From contig NZ_JAALDK010000003.1 in the NCBI RefSeq assembly GCF_013366925.1, positions 434,001-498,000 of the forward strand: DNA of 64,000 nucleotides, in the 5' to 3' direction. The notes beneath the pieces were generated by a model that was given only the letters and a program-made list of their open reading frames with translations, was not told the DNA's origin and ran no database searches. Of this stretch, positions 1 through 8,314 are shown one piece after another; position 1 is the stretch's first letter, and the number at the start of each line of letters is the position of its first letter. The position numbers and the translations under genes were made by a program. The stretch is from Paraburkholderia youngii. Its GTDB lineage: Bacteria; Pseudomonadota; Gammaproteobacteria; Burkholderiales; Burkholderiaceae.

Positions 1-103
1 CCGCTTCACATCACCGCTGGCAGTGCAAAGTGATCGTTTCTATGTGCTCATGATGTCTGCGCCCGTTTCCCGTTGCAGGTTGGCCGACAGCCTCGAATCG
101 GAG

Positions 104-1129
104 TCAGTCTGCCACTGGTTCGAGCTTGAAGTCATCACCATATTTCAGCACAGCCCACGCCAATCTCGCGTTCTTTGCGGCTATCGCGATGGCTGCCCGC
201 CAGTAGCCCCGGCGCTCGACTAGGGTTCGGGCCCATCGGCTGAAGCGATCCTGTTTCTCGCCGAGGTTAGCAATGACAGCGCGGGCACCGTTGACCAGCA
301 GGCCGCGCAGATAGGCGTCACCTGCTTTCGTAATGCTGCCCAGCCGCGCCTTACCGCCGCTGCTATATTGACCGGGCGTAAGTCCGATCCAGGCTGCCAC
401 CTGTCGGCCGTTTCTGAAGTCGTGCCCGGCACCAATACTGGCGAGCAGCGCACTTGCCGTGGTTGGGCCGATGCCGCGCAACTGCATCAGCCTCTTGCTA
501 CGCGCGTCCTCACGCGCGATCTCAGCGATCGCACGGTCGTATTCGAGCAGGCGATCCTCGATATGGCCGGCATGCTCAAGCAGATCGCTGATACTGCGCT
601 TTGCCCAGCCAGGCAATGTGTCCAGATGTTCCGTGATGTACCTGCGCAATTTGTCCGGGCTCTGTGGCAGCACCACGCCGAATTCCCAGAGCAGGCCTCG
701 CAACCGGTTGTAGGTCGCTGTCCTCTCTTCGACGAAACCTTGTCGTGTCCGATGCAGGCAAAGCGTTGCCTGCTGATGTTCGTCCTTCAGCGGCACAAAA
801 CGCATGCTCGGGCGCGTCACCGCTTCGCAGATTGCAGCAGCATCCGCCGCGTCGTTCTTGCCGCGCTTGCCCGACATGCGATAAGGCGCGACAAGATTGG
901 GCGCCATGAGCTTGACCGTATGGCCGTGCCGCTGGAACATGCGGGCCCAGTGATGCGCGCCGGAGCACGCTTCCATGCCAATGAGGCACGCAGGCAACTG
1001 TGCGATCAACGTCGCCAGCTGATCGCGCGGAACACGCGGCTTGATCAGCATCGCCTTACCGGTCTCGTCCACACCGTGAACGGCAAATACATTCTTGGCA
1101 AGATCGATTCCGACAGTGATAATAGCCAT
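104..1129 (-). CDS. IS110/IS1111-family DEDD transposase
   Basis: This 341-residue protein has the full IS110-family architecture. An N-terminal RuvC-like DEDD domain begins VGIDLAKNVF, has a GMEAC segment carrying the acidic residue and a KNDAADA pair. The C-terminal Transposase_20 domain has the helix-hairpin-helix-like RGIGPTTASALLASIG and the GxxSSGGK / TKAGDAYLR serine region. The ATG at 1129 was preferred to one 36 codons upstream because the family begins just before the GIDLAK strand and a purine-rich GAGAGGGGAAG ribosome-binding site precedes it. Length and motifs are complete, so it may be active. The family excises and inserts without classical DDE chemistry, guided by an RNA from the element's non-coding end. 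The 3' flank runs off the start of the window, so the element's boundaries cannot be defined. Confidence 0.93.
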   Translation of the reverse strand: MAIITVGIDLAKNVFAVHGVDETGKAMLIKPRVPRDQLATLIAQLPACLIGMEACSGAHHWARMFQRHGHTVKLMAPNLVAPYRMSGKRGKNDAADAAAICEAVTRPSMRFVPLKDEHQQATLCLHRTRQGFVEERTATYNRLRGLLWEFGVVLPQSPDKLRRYITEHLDTLPGWAKRSISDLLEHAGHIEDRLLEYDRAIAEIAREDARSKRLMQLRGIGPTTASALLASIGAGHDFRNGRQVAAWIGLTPGQYSSGGKARLGSITKAGDAYLRGLLVNGARAVIANLGEKQDRFSRWARTLVERRGYWRAAIAIAAKNARLAWAVLKYGDDFKLEPVAD

Positions 1130-1668
1130 GGACTTCCCCTCTCGCTGGTGTCGATGAACGTTCGCAACTTCATCCTGGCACATTGATGCCGACTCGCGGC
1201 TTCCGCCGCAGCCTCGGGACGGGGAAGTCCCTTTCATTCTCTAGGTCGGGAAAAGTACCGGCCGACCTGCGAAACGGCAATTGGCCTGTGGCTGTTCCAA
1301 TCTGCAAGATACCGGTTACGGTTTTCGGTCATGGTTAGTTATGCAACGGATTACCCGCTGGTCTTGCCCACCAGGCGCCTGCACGGGAGGAACATCGACA
1401 CCGCGCCAATACCGCACGCTGTGTCGCGTTGGCGTCCCCGTGTCAGATGCGCTATCGAAGAGCGAGGGCTAAAGTTGGATGCTCGAATGGTAGGCGACGA
1501 AGCTGTGTCGAAGCGCATATCCAACATCGCGAAGGGTCGACGCATTGTGGCGATAGGGCTAGGCGACGGAGGGATTTGGACGCACGGGGTGGACGCTCAC
1601 TCCCCGATCGATGCATTTGCGTCGCGGCTAATGCTACTCTTGTTTAGGTATATAGGTGGGATTGACTG
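1130..1668. other. no clear gene; 5' flank of the IS1111-like element and unassigned DNA
   Basis: The first ~120 bases are the 5' non-coding flank of the transposase. The remainder has overlapping open frames on both strands, none with a recognisable domain. The longest plus-strand frame (1331-1669) ends one base into the next small gene, which could be translational coupling, but its sequence looks like chance coding. Confidence 0.4.
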
Positions 1669-1878
1669 ATGCTTGATAAGTCAGAGCCAATTGCGCTCGA
1701 ATATCTTCGGGAACTGGAACTGTGGACGTGCGCTTGGTACGATGAAGCCGTCGCAGCGAATCACGTGCGTCCGCCGTATCATCCTGATGCAACAGTCATA
1801 GAGCGTATCAGGAGATATTTTCACGCAGGCCTGTCGCCGGCGGAAGCCGCAGATGCATGTTTTGGAATGATCCATTAA
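1669..1878 (+). CDS. small hypothetical protein (69 aa)
   Basis: This short protein has an acidic, aromatic N-terminal half (ALEYLRELELWTCAWYDEAV) and a C-terminal LSPAEAADACFG motif that looks like a helical binding element. The start ATG overlaps the stop of an upstream open frame by one base and has a GGTGGG ribosome-binding-like sequence about 6 bases upstream. No signal peptide or membrane segment is visible. I do not recognise the family. The composition looks protein-like, unlike neighbouring chance frames, so I list it as a plausible gene only. Confidence 0.4.
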   Translation: MLDKSEPIALEYLRELELWTCAWYDEAVAANHVRPPYHPDATVIERIRRYFHAGLSPAEAADACFGMIH

Positions 1879-2561
1879 TAGGTGCTGAGGCCGGTCTCGA
1901 TAAGAATGGCGAACCCATTCGGCAGTGCCAAGAACGCGAGCGTCGACTCATCGATGCTTGCGATGCTTTACCGAAGATGAGGGCGGCACCTGCAGACCCA
2001 ACGCCGGCTGCAGGCAAAGGCTGTTTTGAACATATGGCCCGCGGACCTGCAGTCGGTTCTAGGCGTAGCAGCGGAAAGACGGGGCAACCCAGAGTTCTCA
2101 GGCTGGATGGTCGCACTATGCAGTCAACTTGCGAACTAGGTTCGCGCGGGCTATGACGGGCATAAGCTCAAACTCGGCACGGGGGGCCATATCGCAGACG
2201 ACGCGTTGGGACGTTTGTCCGACATCGCGATTGAACTGAAAGTGGTCGTCGGAGCGCGCCAACCCAGCGGATGAACTGGCTCGGGGTGTATTTAGGACAT
2301 CTATGCTATTTGACATAAAAAGAATGATCGAATTTTTTTGGTGGACATGGACATGGCCATGGACATGACATGTCATGACACGACAGGCGCGACATGGCAT
2401 GGCCACGTCGTTTGAACGTAGCTAGGATATTAGGGTGCATACATGATTTGTATTCCTTAATGATCAGGGAAGAATATGCTTCGAAATCTCGCGCGCGGTG
2501 CGAGTTGAGAAAGACTGTTGGCCGTCGTTTCAGATGCAAGGTGGCGGCGCAGACGTGACCT
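1879..2561. other. no clear gene; contains a CATG-rich repeat
   Basis: No convincing coding frame is seen. The segment contains a cluster of ACATGG/CATGAC units at about 2341-2404 and an AT-richer patch around 2300-2340. It lies just downstream of the abiE operon. Confidence 0.4.
2341..2404. repeat. CATG-rich short-unit repeat
   Basis: Imperfect short units of the form GACATGG, GCCATGG and GACATGTCATGAC recur within about 60 bases. The palindromic tetramer CATG occurs many times, and one stretch (ACATGTCATG) can fold on itself. It is not part of any recognisable gene. Confidence 0.5.
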
Positions 2562-3524
2562 TTATCGCGGCATCCGGCCGCCGTCGATCTTTCCGAATCC
2601 CTGACGCAGAAGCGCCTCCTGTTCAGCAAATCTGTCCGCGCTCTTTTTCTTGAGCTTTTCGAGGTTTTGTAGTTTCCAGCGAATCGCAGGCAACTCGCTT
2701 AGGTAACCGTATGGCATCAGTGACCAGTCTGGCTCCAGACTAACCAGTGAGAAGAGAAACTCGCGATGTTCTGGAGTAAGCGCCGCAGGCAACTCACGGT
2801 GTAGCTTATCCTGAGTGGCCTCAAGCGTTGTCAGGTCGACGGCTTCGATGGTCAACCCGACAAATTCCTTTTCGTAGGCACCCGCCATGGAGTGCTTGGG
2901 GGCGAACAGGAGCTCGTGAATCGGTCTGTTATGCCCTGCGAGGTAGCAGACGAACGCGTCGACGATATCGCGGCGCAGCCCGAGCGTTGGCGTGGAATAC
3001 ATGTGCAACACGTCGAACAGGTCGCGCGGGTGCTGACGGTCGAGTGCCGCCACCATCTTGCTACCGTAAAGCTCCGCTTCATGCAGAGTCGGTACCGTAA
3101 TGCTCGTGTTGAACATCTCTTCTGCCGCTTGCACGAGGGGGCGCTCCACCGGGTCGAGCAAGGTTCCCCGGAACACATAGTTCACCTCTACCTTGACCGA
3201 GGTTTGGCCCGAGATAACAGTCAGCTTCACTTCGTCGCCCTTGGCCTTGCCTGACGTGGTCGCTGTCGAAAACTTGACGGCATGGCCCTCCGCTTCGATC
3301 TGCGCGCGGGCGCGGTCGAGTTCACCACTGATCGCTGCGATGGCGTCGTCGCGGCCCAGATCCCTGCGAACCATGACCACATCGATGTCGACCGAGAGCC
3401 GAGGCATCGCCTGCAAGAACAGGTTCAACGCCGTTCCGCCTTTCATGGCGAACAGAGGGGTATCAAAGATGATGGGTGTAATACCGAGCATCAGCCGCAC
3501 CGTGTCTACGTAAATGTCGTTCAT
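2562..3524 (-). CDS. abiEii: AbiEii-type nucleotidyltransferase toxin (type IV toxin-antitoxin)
   Basis: The 320-residue protein has the AbiEii/AbiGii nucleotidyltransferase signature: a GG-T motif (KGGTALN, residues 28-34) followed by the paired acidic metal-binding residues of SVDIDVV (D46, D48). Family members transfer nucleotides, including to tRNA acceptor stems, and inhibit growth to stop phage spread. The gene starts with an ATG overlapping the stop of the upstream antitoxin gene by 4 bases, so the two are translationally coupled. The catalytic segment looks intact. The C-terminal third is charged and predicted helical (QNLEKLKKKSADRFAEQEAL). Acts in the cytoplasm. Confidence 0.9.
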   Translation of the reverse strand: MNDIYVDTVRLMLGITPIIFDTPLFAMKGGTALNLFLQAMPRLSVDIDVVMVRRDLGRDDAIAAISGELDRARAQIEAEGHAVKFSTATTSGKAKGDEVKLTVISGQTSVKVEVNYVFRGTLLDPVERPLVQAAEEMFNTSITVPTLHEAELYGSKMVAALDRQHPRDLFDVLHMYSTPTLGLRRDIVDAFVCYLAGHNRPIHELLFAPKHSMAGAYEKEFVGLTIEAVDLTTLEATQDKLHRELPAALTPEHREFLFSLVSLEPDWSLMPYGYLSELPAIRWKLQNLEKLKKKSADRFAEQEALLRQGFGKIDGGRMPR

Positions 3525-4258
3525 CTTGGTTTGAGAGTGAGTCGCTCGCCGCTTTTGGTTTTATGCGTCCATCGTTTGCCCTGACTCAGGCGATCGATGT
3601 GCTTTTGAAGGTCCCTGGCCCAGGAGAACCCGGCATCGGCACCGAAATCGCGAACAAGAACGGCGACCTTCACGCGAGTACAGTGGTTCAGGAAGTTGTC
3701 GAGCACATGGGGCCGGATATTACGCAGGCCGACCATAAGGTTGGTCGCTTCCTCCATGGTCTGACCTTTTCCGACATCACTCGCGAGTTCAAGTAGGGCT
3801 CTCTCCGGGATCGACACCAGCACGGCGGGGTCGCCTGCCGGCAGGGGTTTAAGGCCCTCCTCGTAACGGAACTCCTCGTCAAATAGCGTGGTTGTCTGGT
3901 ACGAGTAAAGCAGGTGTTCGCCTATCCAGTCAGGAAAGGCATAGGGCTTCTGTCCCCACAGAACAACGCGCTCGCGGAACGCAATGTTGTGGCGGACACC
4001 CTGCCAGGAGAGAGCGGTCTTTCCGGCGACGTGCATCCCGGGGACGCGACGACTCAGAAACGCGATCGTGCCGTCTCGCGTAGGGACATCACCGGTCACG
4101 AGGTATGCGCCTCTTGAAAGGCGTTGAAGCCAGCCCGCTTTGACGAGGTCGTGCGCAAGCGCCGCGCTGACACCCATGTCTCGCAGCATTTCGGAATCCA
4201 GTGGGTGGCCACGTTGGGACTCCTGTAGCAAGCGCTGGACGCTGGTTCGGTTACTCAT
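3521..4258 (-). CDS. abiEi: AbiEi-family antitoxin / transcriptional regulator
   Basis: This 245-residue protein has an N-terminal winged-helix-like region (LRDMGVSAALAHDLVKAGWLQRLSRGAYLVTG, read in two parts around residues 24-55) typical of AbiEi antitoxins, followed by the conserved HVAGKTALSWQG segment of the C-terminal antitoxin domain. In type IV systems the antitoxin opposes the toxin's effect without necessarily binding it, and it autoregulates its promoter through inverted repeats. It precedes the toxin and overlaps it by 4 bases. The AT-rich ~60 bases upstream of 4258 probably hold the operon promoter. Both genes are intact in an otherwise decaying neighbourhood, as expected for an addictive module. 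Confidence 0.88.
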   Translation of the reverse strand: MSNRTSVQRLLQESQRGHPLDSEMLRDMGVSAALAHDLVKAGWLQRLSRGAYLVTGDVPTRDGTIAFLSRRVPGMHVAGKTALSWQGVRHNIAFRERVVLWGQKPYAFPDWIGEHLLYSYQTTTLFDEEFRYEEGLKPLPAGDPAVLVSIPERALLELASDVGKGQTMEEATNLMVGLRNIRPHVLDNFLNHCTRVKVAVLVRDFGADAGFSWARDLQKHIDRLSQGKRWTHKTKSGERLTLKPR

Positions 4259-4547
4259 TGTTAGCGCATAATTTGTTCGGAGAAAATCCGGGACCTACTT
4301 GATTATTATCTAATATTCCATGCGAGTGCAAGCAGGTACCGCGTGATACGTCCCCAAATGTCGTAAGCGCACCAGCGCATAGCTTTTTTGCTTTAAATCA
4401 AGTCGGATAACCACTTGCGCCGATGAAACTATGCGGCCGGTGTGGCCTTCGCATTTGGCCCTCCCTCAGAGGGGCGGAAAGTGGGACACCTCTCGTGCCG
4501 TAACGCCCGCTGGCCAGCCTGACACAATGCGGCCTGGCGCGCCGGTT

Positions 4548-5045
4548 TCAGGCAAGCTCCAACTGCTGTCCGTCTCCATCCGCGCGCACCTGATAGCCCA
4601 TCGCGCGGTACCCCCGCTGGCGCTTCTCCCACATACAGAGCAGTGCCGGGTGACCTCCGTCGACATAGTCAATCACCCGTACACCGGTTTTACCCGAATG
4701 CGCGCGATGTAGCCGGCCAGCGTACTGCTGCAGCGTGCCTTTCCATGCCACGGGCATGGCGAGCACCAGCGTATCGAGCGCCGGATGGTCAAATCCCTCG
4801 CCAACGAGTCTGCCAGTGGCCAGGACGACGCGAGGGACGTCATCGGCCAGCGCGTCAAGGGCGGCAAGCTGCGCCGCACGCGCTTTTTTCGTGAGACGCC
4901 CGTGCAGCACGAAAAGCGGCCCGATTGCTTCACCCAAAGTCTTCTGCAGGCTTTCGAGATGATCCGTCCGTTCGGTGAGAACCAGCACCTTGCGTCCTTG
5001 TCCGAACTGCTCGCGAATCGCCGCAGCAATCATGTCCGTCCGAGG
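4548..5045 (-). pseudogene. 3' remnant of a superfamily 2 helicase
   Basis: About 165 codons survive from the second RecA-like domain. VLVLTERTDHLESL corresponds to motif IV, VLATGRLVGEGFDHP to motif V and QQYAGRLHRAH to the arginine-finger motif VI. The tail HPALLCMWEKRQRGYRAMGY resembles the end of large DEAD/DEAH helicase-nuclease or helicase-primase conflict proteins, including TOTE-type ones; that link is inference. The ATP-binding N-terminal domain is gone: the frame is cut exactly at the IS6 element's terminal repeat (5046). No 8-bp target duplication flanks that IS copy, so the loss probably came from an IS-mediated deletion. Beside AbiE it suggests a former defence island. Confidence 0.8.
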
Positions 5046-5876
5046 GGCGTTGTCACGTTAAGGTATATGAGACGCAAGAGCGCACAGGAGGTAGACTTGC
5101 TCAGAAATTGGGCGGATCTTGGGTGAGCCCAGTGAAGCGATGCCACCCGGCAAAGCGTGCGGCGAGCTGTTTGCGATAGAGTGGGGCACGCAGTAAATGT
5201 CGCTTGAGCGCGAAGTGCTGGCGAATCGGTCCGAAGCTCGATAAGAATGCTTGTGTGCGACCAGGATCGCGGAAACCACGCATCCGGCGTTCGCGCTCAC
5301 GCGTAGGCTGATGGCTGTTTTCGGCACGGTTGTTCACCCGGGCACTGGCTTTGACGAAGACGTGTTTGATGTTTGCCAGTTCGGGAATTTCGGCCTTCGC
5401 GGCCGGATAGCTGCGCAATTGATCGGTGACAATCCTTCGTGGCGCGTCGGCACAGGCGGCCAGCACGCGGTTGAAGAAGCGCTTTGCTGCGGCCTTGTCG
5501 CGATGTTTCTGCAGCAGGATGTCGAGTTCGGCGCCGTGCTGGTCGACTGCCCGCCAGAGCAGATAAGGCTCACCGCGCAACGTCACGAAGACTTCGTCAA
5601 GATGCCATGTGCGCCCAGGCTTGCGGCGAGCAGCTTTGACGCGATGTGCGAAGCCCGCGCCGAATTTGTCGCACCAGCGGCGGATCGTCTCGTAACTGAC
5701 AACGACACCGCGCTCGAACAGCAGTTCTTAAATATCACGCAGGCTAAGTTGGAACCGGAAATACCACCGAACCGCGAGACTAATGATTGCCGCCGGGAAC
5801 CGGTGGCCATGATAAAGCGATTTTCTTTTCTTCATCGTGACATCTTACGTGACTACCTCGCCAACGTGACAGTGCC
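5046..5876 (-). mobile_element. IS6-family element, copy A
   Basis: The terminal inverted repeats are GGCGTTGTCACGTT at the left and the complement of GGCACTGTCACGTT at the right, enclosing 831 bases and one transposase frame. The bases outside (GTCCGAGG left, CAAGCAAG right) are not a duplication, so this copy is not a simple insertion. It matches the copy at 17968-18799 almost base for base. Confidence 0.88.
5101..5835 (-). pseudogene. IS6-family DDE transposase with an internal stop (copy A)
   Basis: Translation from the ATG at 5835 gives MKKRKSLYHGHRFP, then SLAVRWYFRFQLSLRDI and an ochre codon at 5728-5730, after which the frame resumes ELLFERGVV. It then runs through the DDE domain (TWHLDEVFVTLRG, IVTDQLRSYPAAKAEIP, NNRAENSHQPTRERERRMRGF) to the end at 5101. 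Only the single TAA, at a conserved position of the helix-turn-helix region, breaks it. The catalytic domain could still be made from the internal ATG at 5586, but it would lack the DNA-binding N-terminus. The same stop occurs in copy B. Confidence 0.88.
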
Positions 5877-6254
5877 CAAGCAAGTAAATCATCATCGTAT
5901 CTTTATGTTAGGAGTATCAATAAATATTGATTTATATCAATTTTTAATTCAAATTAACGTATTCTTTTTATATATATTTTTATATGATTTATTCATGTTT
6001 CAACTGGACCCTGCACGAACCTGTCTTCCAGCAGATTTATTGACTGCGGTCAATGCGCGAGAGCGGGCTTCTCAGTAGCATTTGTTCCGTGTGAGAAGAT
6101 AATTATTTGCTCGCAAAGTTTTAGCGAATTTCAACCTGTCAGGGACTGCGAATCAGAAAATCCTGGCCATATCCACCACTTCCTGTCCCGTGGTCGACGT
6201 TCGGCCTGTGAGGCAGCTCAACGGCCGAATGCTGAATCAGCAGAGGAGGAGATA
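5877..6254. other. AT-rich intergenic region upstream of a small secreted-protein gene
   Basis: No gene is seen. The first ~130 bases are strikingly AT-rich (runs of TATATATTTTTATATG and AATTTTTAATTC), in contrast with the GC-rich surroundings. They probably hold promoter or nucleoid-protein binding DNA. A GAGGAGGAG ribosome-binding site ends the stretch just before the ATG at 6255. Confidence 0.5.
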
Positions 6255-6677
6255 ATGAAGCTCGTGACACTTATGTTGGCTGGTGCGGTTCTGACATGCA
6301 CGTCAACGGCCTGGGCGCAGAACCAGTCGGCAGCGTCGGCACCCGTGCCTGCGAATGAAGTCGTCAGCAATGACGCGATCGCCCGGATGCGCGAGAACGA
6401 GGCGACCGAGGATCATGTTGACAGAAGGAAAGCGGAAGCGAAGAAGGAACGGGATGTGGCGATCGCTGCAGCGCGATCTGGAGCGACAGTGGAACCAATA
6501 GTCAGGAAAATAGATCGAGCTCCGCCTCTTGCGGTCAATCGTTCGAAAGCGGTGAGCCGGATGCTGTCAAAATTCAGCGCATGCAACGTCGCGACCAGAT
6601 GTGTGCTGACGTCTGGTGCGAACGGTACTTTCCAAGGTACGGGAGCTCGCCAAGATGAAGGCAGACGCAGATCGTAA
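6255..6677 (+). CDS. small exported hypothetical protein
   Basis: The 140-residue product begins with a clear Sec signal peptide (MKLVTLMLAGAVLTCTSTAWA, cleavage likely after AWA around residue 21). A charged, helical stretch rich in E, K and R follows (RMRENEATEDHVDRRKAEAK), resembling small periplasmic coiled-coil proteins of Burkholderia. A near-perfect GAGGAGGAG ribosome-binding site sits 5 bases upstream. The last third (TRCVLTSGANGTFQGTG and on) looks out of frame compared with the front, so the original C-terminus may be lost. The function is unknown. It lies upstream of the P47 array but 260 bases away, so co-transcription is uncertain. Confidence 0.5.
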   Translation: MKLVTLMLAGAVLTCTSTAWAQNQSAASAPVPANEVVSNDAIARMRENEATEDHVDRRKAEAKKERDVAIAAARSGATVEPIVRKIDRAPPLAVNRSKAVSRMLSKFSACNVATRCVLTSGANGTFQGTGARQDEGRRRS

Positions 6678-6751
6678 GCGATCCATCTTCGACGTCTGGC
6701 AGTTAGCGACCGTTGCGAGGAGTATAGGTGTCCAATTCGAGGTGGACACCT

Positions 6752-6862
6752 ATGACTGGCAAAGACTCAGAGTTGGCAGTAGTGCGTCGTAGCAGCGATG
6801 GCCGCCGGCGCTATGACGAAAAAAGTAAGTGCGTTTTAATTGAGGCAACCTCTGGGCGCAGA
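6752..6862 (+). pseudogene. remnant of an IS66-type TnpA
   Basis: About 37 codons begin MTGKDSELAVVRRSSDGRRR and continue YDEKSKCVLIEA, matching the start of the IS66 accessory protein TnpA, whose family continues into a helix-turn-helix. The frame stops immediately after that motif. It is a short fossil between the small secreted-protein gene and the P47 array. Confidence 0.45.
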
Positions 6863-6940
6863 TGACCGGTTCGGGCGTCCCCATCCGCTGCTTTGCGGCG
6901 TGTCGCCCAGCCCTACTAATGGAATTAATGAGGTTCGGAC

Positions 6941-8224
6941 GTGAACACTAATGGCTGGGACACCATTTCGGTTCTCGACATCAAGCAAGTCAACGCTCAA
7001 TTGCAGAAACGGCTTGCCGAATTGGTGATGAAGTTCGATACGAGTTGGACGGACGCATTCGCCGGCCAGTTTGAGGCAAAGGGCAATTTCGGCCCATGGT
7101 CAATAACCGGTGGGTCCGGCGCGGACATCTACCTGACGCTTCCAATCAGGTCCGGAACGCTCAGTCAAAAAAACGTCACGGGGAAGATTATCGATATATC
7201 CGGAATGACCGTCGAGGTCGAAGTCAATCTTGAGTGGATCCCTTCGAGCGTTACGGCTGGCGTCACTAATTTGCAATTCGATCTTGGTGCAATCACGCCG
7301 GAAGGCGGCCAGCGCAAGCCGGGCGACATTTTTGTCAAAAACGTTTCCGATCCGAAGAAGACAGGCTTCGGCCTGGACGTCGGCAACGGGATCGCGAACG
7401 CGCTCCTCAGCAATCAGGACAAGATCTCCTTTATCTTCGCCCAGACCGGCATTGTGAATGCGCAAACGGCCACCTGGCTCTTGCCGAAGCGGTCGACCTA
7501 CAGCTACCACACGCCACAAGGCGGCAGCGAAAGCTATCTGGCGATCCTGAGCGTCACGACGGACCGAGACATTTCGCAGCTCAACTCGAACATCGATTCG
7601 GGAATCGTAAGCAGCCAGTATCCCTTGGCTTTCGTCATTTCCGGCGACCTGTTTCTTCAGAATGCGATCTTGCCGGTGCTGCCCGGCACTTTCCCACACT
7701 CGAATGCGGGCAACTTCTCCTACGCGAACGGAAAGATCAGTCTCGTGAGGTCCTTCGACCTCGATTCGATCCGGGAAGGGGCGATCGACTATACGCCGAC
7801 GATCGAATCACTCACCATCGAGATCGACGCCAACGCGCTGAACAGCTCCGCCTCGGGTAGCTGCGGGCTGCACCTGCCCCACGCTTACCTTAGCTTCTCC
7901 GCCGTCACCAACAACGTACTGGTGTACAACACGACGAACCAGACGTTCTCGTTCCAGAAGGACCCGAACCCCGTCAGCCATTCCCACAACAATGTACCGT
8001 GGTACGACTATCTGATCGGCCTCGGCCCGCTGGGCGCCGCGATCATCGCCATCGTGCTCGCGGCCGTCGAATCCGGCCTTGGCGACAGCCTCTCGGGCTC
8101 GAAGCTCGCGGGCAGTCTGTCCGCCGCGCCGGCGTCCACCGTGAAATGGGTGGGGCTGGACCAGGTCCGCATCCAGAATGGCGAACTCAACGACTGCTTG
8201 CTTTTCCACTCGGACGTCGCTTGA
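6941..8224 (+). CDS. P47/TULIP-family protein 1
   Basis: This 427-residue protein starts at GTG with GAGGTTCGG upstream and opens NTNGWDTIS, the N-terminal signature of P47. P47 is the lipid-binding TULIP-fold protein encoded beside botulinum neurotoxin in orfX-type clusters. Shared family blocks are FGPWSITGGSG (about residues 51-61), TWLLPKRSTYSY (about 180) and an AFVISGDLF segment (about 230). Near the C-terminus lies a hydrophobic Gly/Ala-rich stretch, LGPLGAAIIAIVLAAVESG, then a WVGLDQVRIQNGEL strand. There is no signal peptide. It is the first of five tandem paralogues and is separated from the second by 90 bases. TULIP proteins bind lipids or act as accessory parts of toxin complexes; the role here is unknown. 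Confidence 0.85.
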   Translation: MNTNGWDTISVLDIKQVNAQLQKRLAELVMKFDTSWTDAFAGQFEAKGNFGPWSITGGSGADIYLTLPIRSGTLSQKNVTGKIIDISGMTVEVEVNLEWIPSSVTAGVTNLQFDLGAITPEGGQRKPGDIFVKNVSDPKKTGFGLDVGNGIANALLSNQDKISFIFAQTGIVNAQTATWLLPKRSTYSYHTPQGGSESYLAILSVTTDRDISQLNSNIDSGIVSSQYPLAFVISGDLFLQNAILPVLPGTFPHSNAGNFSYANGKISLVRSFDLDSIREGAIDYTPTIESLTIEIDANALNSSASGSCGLHLPHAYLSFSAVTNNVLVYNTTNQTFSFQKDPNPVSHSHNNVPWYDYLIGLGPLGAAIIAIVLAAVESGLGDSLSGSKLAGSLSAAPASTVKWVGLDQVRIQNGELNDCLLFHSDVA

Positions 8225-8314
8225 CCGCGGCGAGCCGCGCGCCGCAGGAAAGGGCGCGACCAATCGCACACCACGCCTATCTGTGGGACGATCGACCAAA
8301 AAGAGGCCCTCACC

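Noticed and set aside
368..1186. 272-codon plus-strand frame opposite the first transposase
   Set aside because: It is the antisense shadow of the IS1111-like transposase gene; its sequence has no family-like motifs.
2341..2404. possible CRISPR array
   Set aside because: Units are only 6-8 bases without spacers; no cas genes are seen.
5251..6078. 275-codon plus-strand frame over IS6 copy A
   Set aside because: It is an antisense shadow of the transposase, running on into AT-rich DNA.
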